From assembly GCA_902766675.1 (NCBI GenBank), contig CACXEN010000046.1:1-10228 (forward strand): a DNA stretch of 10,228 nucleotides, given 5' to 3'. Of this stretch, positions 8,201-10,228 are shown one piece after another; positions within the stretch are counted from its first letter, which is position 1; every line of letters starts with the position of its first letter. Under the pieces are notes generated by a model. That model saw only the letters and a program-made list of their open reading frames with translations, was not told the origin of the DNA and did no database searches. A program made the position numbers and the translations under genes. The stretch is from an uncultured Erysipelotrichaceae bacterium (GTDB taxonomy: Bacteria > Bacillota_I > Bacilli_A > Erysipelotrichales > Erysipelotrichaceae).

Positions 8201-9959
8201 ACTTAGCTGTTCTACAACATTTGAAATGGGAATTGATATTGGTGGGCTGGAAACAGTATTTATGCGTAATGTCCCTCCAACACCTGCTAATTATGTGCAG
8301 AGAGCGGGTAGAGCAGGTCGAAGGAAAGATAGTGCAGCATATATTTTAACATATTGCGGGATAGGTTCTCATGATTACACATATTTTATGGAGCCAGAAA
8401 AGATGATTTCTGGAGTAATCAATCCGCCTTGTTTTAACGTCTTAAATAAAAAGATTATTATAAGGCATTTGATGGCTACTAGTCTGGGATATTTCTTCAG
8501 ATTACATCCGGAGATGTTTAAGAGCCTTGAGGCACTGGTTGTTAATGGCGGTACAGAAATGTTTAAGCAGTATATGCTTTCACATCCCGAAGATTTGAAT
8601 AATTATATCAACGATAAAATCATCCCGGAAAGACAATATGATGAATATAAGAATTTTAAATGGATAGATGAAATGGGTGGAGAAGATGAGAAAATGACTC
8701 ATTTTTCAGAATCTATTTTGGAGATGATTAAGGAATATGAAAAGGCTAAAGAGTTAGCGATAAAAGAGGATCGTGGTTCTGATTCAGATTATTATAAAAA
8801 TCAAATAGAAAAATTGAAAAAGCAAGATGTACTAGAATCATTATCCAGATATTGTGTTATTCCTAAATATGGATTTCCTGTGGATGTAGTTGATCTTCAA
8901 GTATATGAGAATGGAAAACCTACCAATAAATATGCAATGAGTCGGGATCTAAAAATTGCTATTTCTGAATATGCACCTGATTCGGAGGTTATAGTTGATA
9001 AAAATAAATACACATCAAAGTATATCACGCTAAAAAAGAATTCTCAATTTACAAGGAATTGGTTTGTTACTTGTCCTTCTTGTAAAAGAACTAATATTTT
9101 TTTGAGTATAGGTGATAATACTAAGTGTAGATATTGTGGTCAGAATATAGAAATTGTGGCAGCAGAATACTATATTGAACCTAGTTATGGATTTAAAAGT
9201 GGAGAAACCAAAGAAACCACATATCTAAAACCTAAGAGATCATATGCAGGCGAAGTTACTTACGTTGGTGGAGGAAAAACAGATGAAACACGTTTAGTTA
9301 TTGGATCTGTTTTGGGAGTAGAAACAAGTAGTGATGATGAACTTCTTGTTATGAATAAGTCTGGATTTTATATGTGCCCAGAATGTGGTTACAGTGATAT
9401 AGTAAAAAAAGGATTAAAAATGCCACAAACATTGAAAACACATAAAAACTATAAACAATACAATTGCCCTAATGATACGCTTGAATATATCCGTTTAGGA
9501 CATAAATTTGAGACAGATGTTGCCAGATTTACTATTCCGATGCTGGATTCAGTAGACAAAATCAGTTTTCCGCAGGCATTGTCTTTTCTATATGCTTTCC
9601 TAGAGGGTGTTAGCATTGCTTTGGGCATTGAAAGAACAGATATTGATGGTGTTTTAGAGTTTAATTTAGACATGCAAAGTTATGATATCTTGTTATATGA
9701 TAATGTACCAGGTGGAGCGGGGCATGTAAAAAGATTACTTAGCAAAGATGCCATTGTAGGTTCTCTTAAGGCTGGCTTGGATAAGGTTAGTAAAGAATGC
9801 TGTGATGAAAATACATCGTGCTATAATTGTCTTAGAAATTATTATAATCAATCTTATCATAATAAATTGGTTAGAAAGTTAGCAAGAAATTTTATAAATC
9901 GTCTTTTGCTGGAAATTGAGGGAAGTACTGTATACTATCAAAATGAACGTTGGCATTAG
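5226..9959 (+). CDS. YprA/MrfA/DruE-family SF2 helicase with C-terminal DUF1998 (MZB) zinc module
   Basis: The protein has 1577 residues. Core motifs in order: YFHQ with Q92 (Q-motif-like), TTGTGSGKT 108-116 (Walker A, K115), DEAH 251-254, SAT 285-287, FSDSRQ 655-660 (motif IV), SCSTTFEMGIDI 994-1005 (motif V) and QRAGRAGR 1025-1032 (motif VI). The C-terminus has DNVPGGAGH 1492-1500 and a cysteine cluster C1525/C1526, C1532, C1535, the hallmark of DUF1998, a zinc-binding DNA-contact module. It should be an ATP-driven 3'-5' DNA helicase/translocase in the cytosol. Bacillus MrfA (YprA) has about 750 residues; the extra length here is mainly two core insertions, 288-654 and 661-993, plus an extended C-terminal region. 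They carry cysteine pairs at 469/472, 534/537/540, 554/556, 585/587/588, 914/917, 929/934, 1283/1286, 1301/1304 and 1384/1387. The GTG start overlaps the upstream stop (GTGA). All catalytic motifs look intact. The family call is firm; DruE-like defence is inferred from size and the preceding large gene. MrfA-type DNA repair is less likely because no YprB-like nuclease gene is adjacent. Confidence 0.93.
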   Translation: MKKLNPIERSQYINDKYKEYLKSSFDFGRSRLQKLFVEQLEKEQLFKGPYVDLSFPFQRGKSLESLMEEGVVCKAFKRLDDINFIRPLYFHQEEAIRIIGKGHSAIITTGTGSGKTESFLYPILNDLLFDVEKGNKEVGVRAIFLYPMNALVNDQIDRIRKILLHCQEITFGFFTGDTPEKTTTNTRKKLGEENETVIPENELVSREEIRKNPPHLLFTNYSMLEYLLIRPNDYAIFEEKRLQNWKYVVLDEAHTYNGALGIELSLLLRRLTGLAPKRPQFILTSATLGQQGKSETDIIKFAKNLTSVEYEVSDIIFSKRIPLQETAAYRVAGCDYQAIKDNMESLEEVKKISCKYYNCSAFDIKAVLFELLSKDQNVHALSSLLKSGSKDFRVLYNEFCEYMSKKELIALIDIINAAEKDGVGLFDLKYHSFVRPISGAYVTLGKEPKLSLTKINEIDGMKAFEVGNCRYCKSPYIIGKIRRREDNQMDYLLQNKEIDIYENYGDEENVKIDYFILENVINEEEVNKDVLEECSICAKCGEIHAAKNLNARKCKCGETFRFSAYLIKQKKSDEEDFIYNNISQCPCCGHKGKSGVVRSLNMGKDEGTALIAQMLYEAIDEGDQEIKQVKKISLKPVNKVAGIPKKENVKQYLAFSDSRQQASFAAVFFDANHVRMLRKRLIWEMIVKNGYKDMGVDELASYLTEEIKTKDLFHNNMGAHKNAWAAILVDLLRVDGSYDSEGLGLYYFDLDIYKILNELTNEEVEEVFAQYNCKMNKDELNILMQVVLGVFKVAPAINFVKSTLTPDEKKDILEYRRFNNYVMLNCPKTTQGIRSFLPVKGDENMVVRFVKKVFDCASEEAKSALNIIFDLLLQASEVAGSEKILFKHEKKDAYQIDASRYVLKNYKTSKFYQCSKCGKLTPYNLRGKCTQDRCTGILSKVDPDEVLAMNFYRNQYKEKKIEGIVIQEHTAQLERKQAKEYQKDFKNKKINILSCSTTFEMGIDIGGLETVFMRNVPPTPANYVQRAGRAGRRKDSAAYILTYCGIGSHDYTYFMEPEKMISGVINPPCFNVLNKKIIIRHLMATSLGYFFRLHPEMFKSLEALVVNGGTEMFKQYMLSHPEDLNNYINDKIIPERQYDEYKNFKWIDEMGGEDEKMTHFSESILEMIKEYEKAKELAIKEDRGSDSDYYKNQIEKLKKQDVLESLSRYCVIPKYGFPVDVVDLQVYENGKPTNKYAMSRDLKIAISEYAPDSEVIVDKNKYTSKYITLKKNSQFTRNWFVTCPSCKRTNIFLSIGDNTKCRYCGQNIEIVAAEYYIEPSYGFKSGETKETTYLKPKRSYAGEVTYVGGGKTDETRLVIGSVLGVETSSDDELLVMNKSGFYMCPECGYSDIVKKGLKMPQTLKTHKNYKQYNCPNDTLEYIRLGHKFETDVARFTIPMLDSVDKISFPQALSFLYAFLEGVSIALGIERTDIDGVLEFNLDMQSYDILLYDNVPGGAGHVKRLLSKDAIVGSLKAGLDKVSKECCDENTSCYNCLRNYYNQSYHNKLVRKLARNFINRLLLEIEGSTVYYQNERWH

Positions 9960-9985
9960 AACAATTAAATAATTCCTGAAATATT

Positions 9986-10013
9986 TTAACATACATGTAA
10001 AAAGTGGTATCAT
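9986..10013 (+). promoter_or_regulatory. Sigma-70/SigA-type promoter for the CpXC gene
   Basis: TTAACA (9986-9991) and TATCAT (10008-10013) each match the consensus at five of six positions. They are 16 bases apart, and TG at 10005-10006 gives an extended -10. Transcription should begin near 10020, about 40 bases before the next start codon. This marks a new transcription unit after the helicase. Confidence 0.6.
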
Positions 10014-10048
10014 TTATCCAAGCACACATAGCACAAAAATAATAAACC

Positions 10049-10056
10049 AAAGGTGA
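10049..10056 (+). promoter_or_regulatory. Ribosome binding site of the CpXC gene
   Basis: AAAGGTGA ends 5 bases before ATG 10062, an ideal match and spacing that supports this start. Confidence 0.65.
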
Positions 10057-10061
10057 ACCCC

Positions 10062-10228
10062 ATGTCCCTAAAAAACACACAGAAAATCAAATGCCCGGAT
10101 TGCGGCACAGAAGGCGAATTTATAATATGGCAGAGCATCAATACGAAATTAAACCCACAGGCGAAGGAGGATCTTTTGTCTGGCAAGTTATTTGCGTATA
10201 CCTGCCCGAAATGCAAGAAAGTCCATTA
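10062..10228 (+). CDS. CpXC-domain zinc-ribbon protein, N-terminal part (3' end outside window)
   Basis: The frame is open from ATG 10062 to the window edge, giving 55 residues. C11-P-D-C14-G and C48-P-K-C51 are two CPxC knuckles that should bind one zinc ion. Between them are the phrases GTEGEF, WQSIN and LNPQAKEDLLSGKLF, which are characteristic of the CpXC family (a conserved domain of unknown function, common in Clostridia). The family is usually a cytosolic protein of 100-250 residues, so most of the gene is missing. It has its own promoter and ribosome site, and clearly higher G+C than the gene before it. It is therefore probably a resident chromosomal gene and not part of the helicase cluster. 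Confidence 0.85.
   Translation, partial: MSLKNTQKIKCPDCGTEGEFIIWQSINTKLNPQAKEDLLSGKLFAYTCPKCKKVH

Noticed and set aside
8143..8349. A 68-codon plus-strand open frame inside the helicase gene
   Set aside because: It sits in another frame across motifs V and VI of the helicase, where the real frame is strongly conserved, and has no ribosome site.
2014..9959. DISARM system
   Set aside because: DISARM needs separate DrmA and DrmB with a methyltransferase. Here the helicase and DUF1998 are in one chain and no methyltransferase is visible.
9960..10000. Possible transcription terminator after the helicase
   Set aside because: Only a weak, mismatched AT-only palindrome (AAATAATT/AAATATTT) is present, with no GC stem and no clean T-tract.
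1..10228. CRISPR array, tRNA, rRNA, insertion sequence or attachment site
   Set aside because: No regularly spaced repeats, tRNA-like folds, transposase motifs or flanking direct repeats were seen by eye.

Overview
The window looks like an accessory region of a low-G+C Firmicute, probably a Clostridia/Lachnospiraceae-type gut anaerobe. Reasons: AT-rich coding DNA, strong purine-rich Shine-Dalgarno sites, frequent TTG/GTG starts, and a CpXC-domain gene at the right edge. The taxonomic guess is inference only; no marker gene is present.

All recognisable genes lie on the plus strand. From left to right: (1) the C-terminal 339 residues of an SF2 DEAD/DEAH helicase whose front lies outside the window (1-1020); (2) a small protein with one N-terminal membrane segment and a mostly helical outside domain (1037-1957); (3) a 1071-residue protein with two tandem TerB-like helical repeats at its N-terminus, a helical middle and a long beta-rich C-terminal half (2014-5229); (4) a 1577-residue YprA/MrfA/DruE-type helicase with a C-terminal DUF1998 (MZB) zinc module and two large cysteine-bearing insertions in its helicase core (5226-9959); (5) after a 102-base gap with a good promoter, the first 55 codons of a CpXC zinc-ribbon protein (10062-end).

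Genes 3 and 4 overlap by four bases (GTGA) and must be translated together. Genes 1 and 2 abut or overlap, and 56 bases separate genes 2 and 3, so genes 1-4 could be one transcription unit. A large uncharacterised protein followed by a giant DUF1998 helicase is the architecture of Druantia type III (DruH-DruE) and, more broadly, of the anti-phage systems built around YprA-family helicases (DISARM, Druantia and relatives). The best reading is a Druantia-III-like or unnamed YprA-helicase defence module, with the TerB-like protein as a sensor, scaffold or partner and the helicase as the ATP-driven DNA motor. The TerB-like front end and the membrane protein next door are what could make it new. 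No nuclease or methyltransferase is visible in the window; one could lie in the missing N-terminal part of gene 1 or further upstream.

The island is visibly more AT-rich than the start of the CpXC gene to its right, which suggests that it was acquired and that its right border lies between 9960 and 10061.
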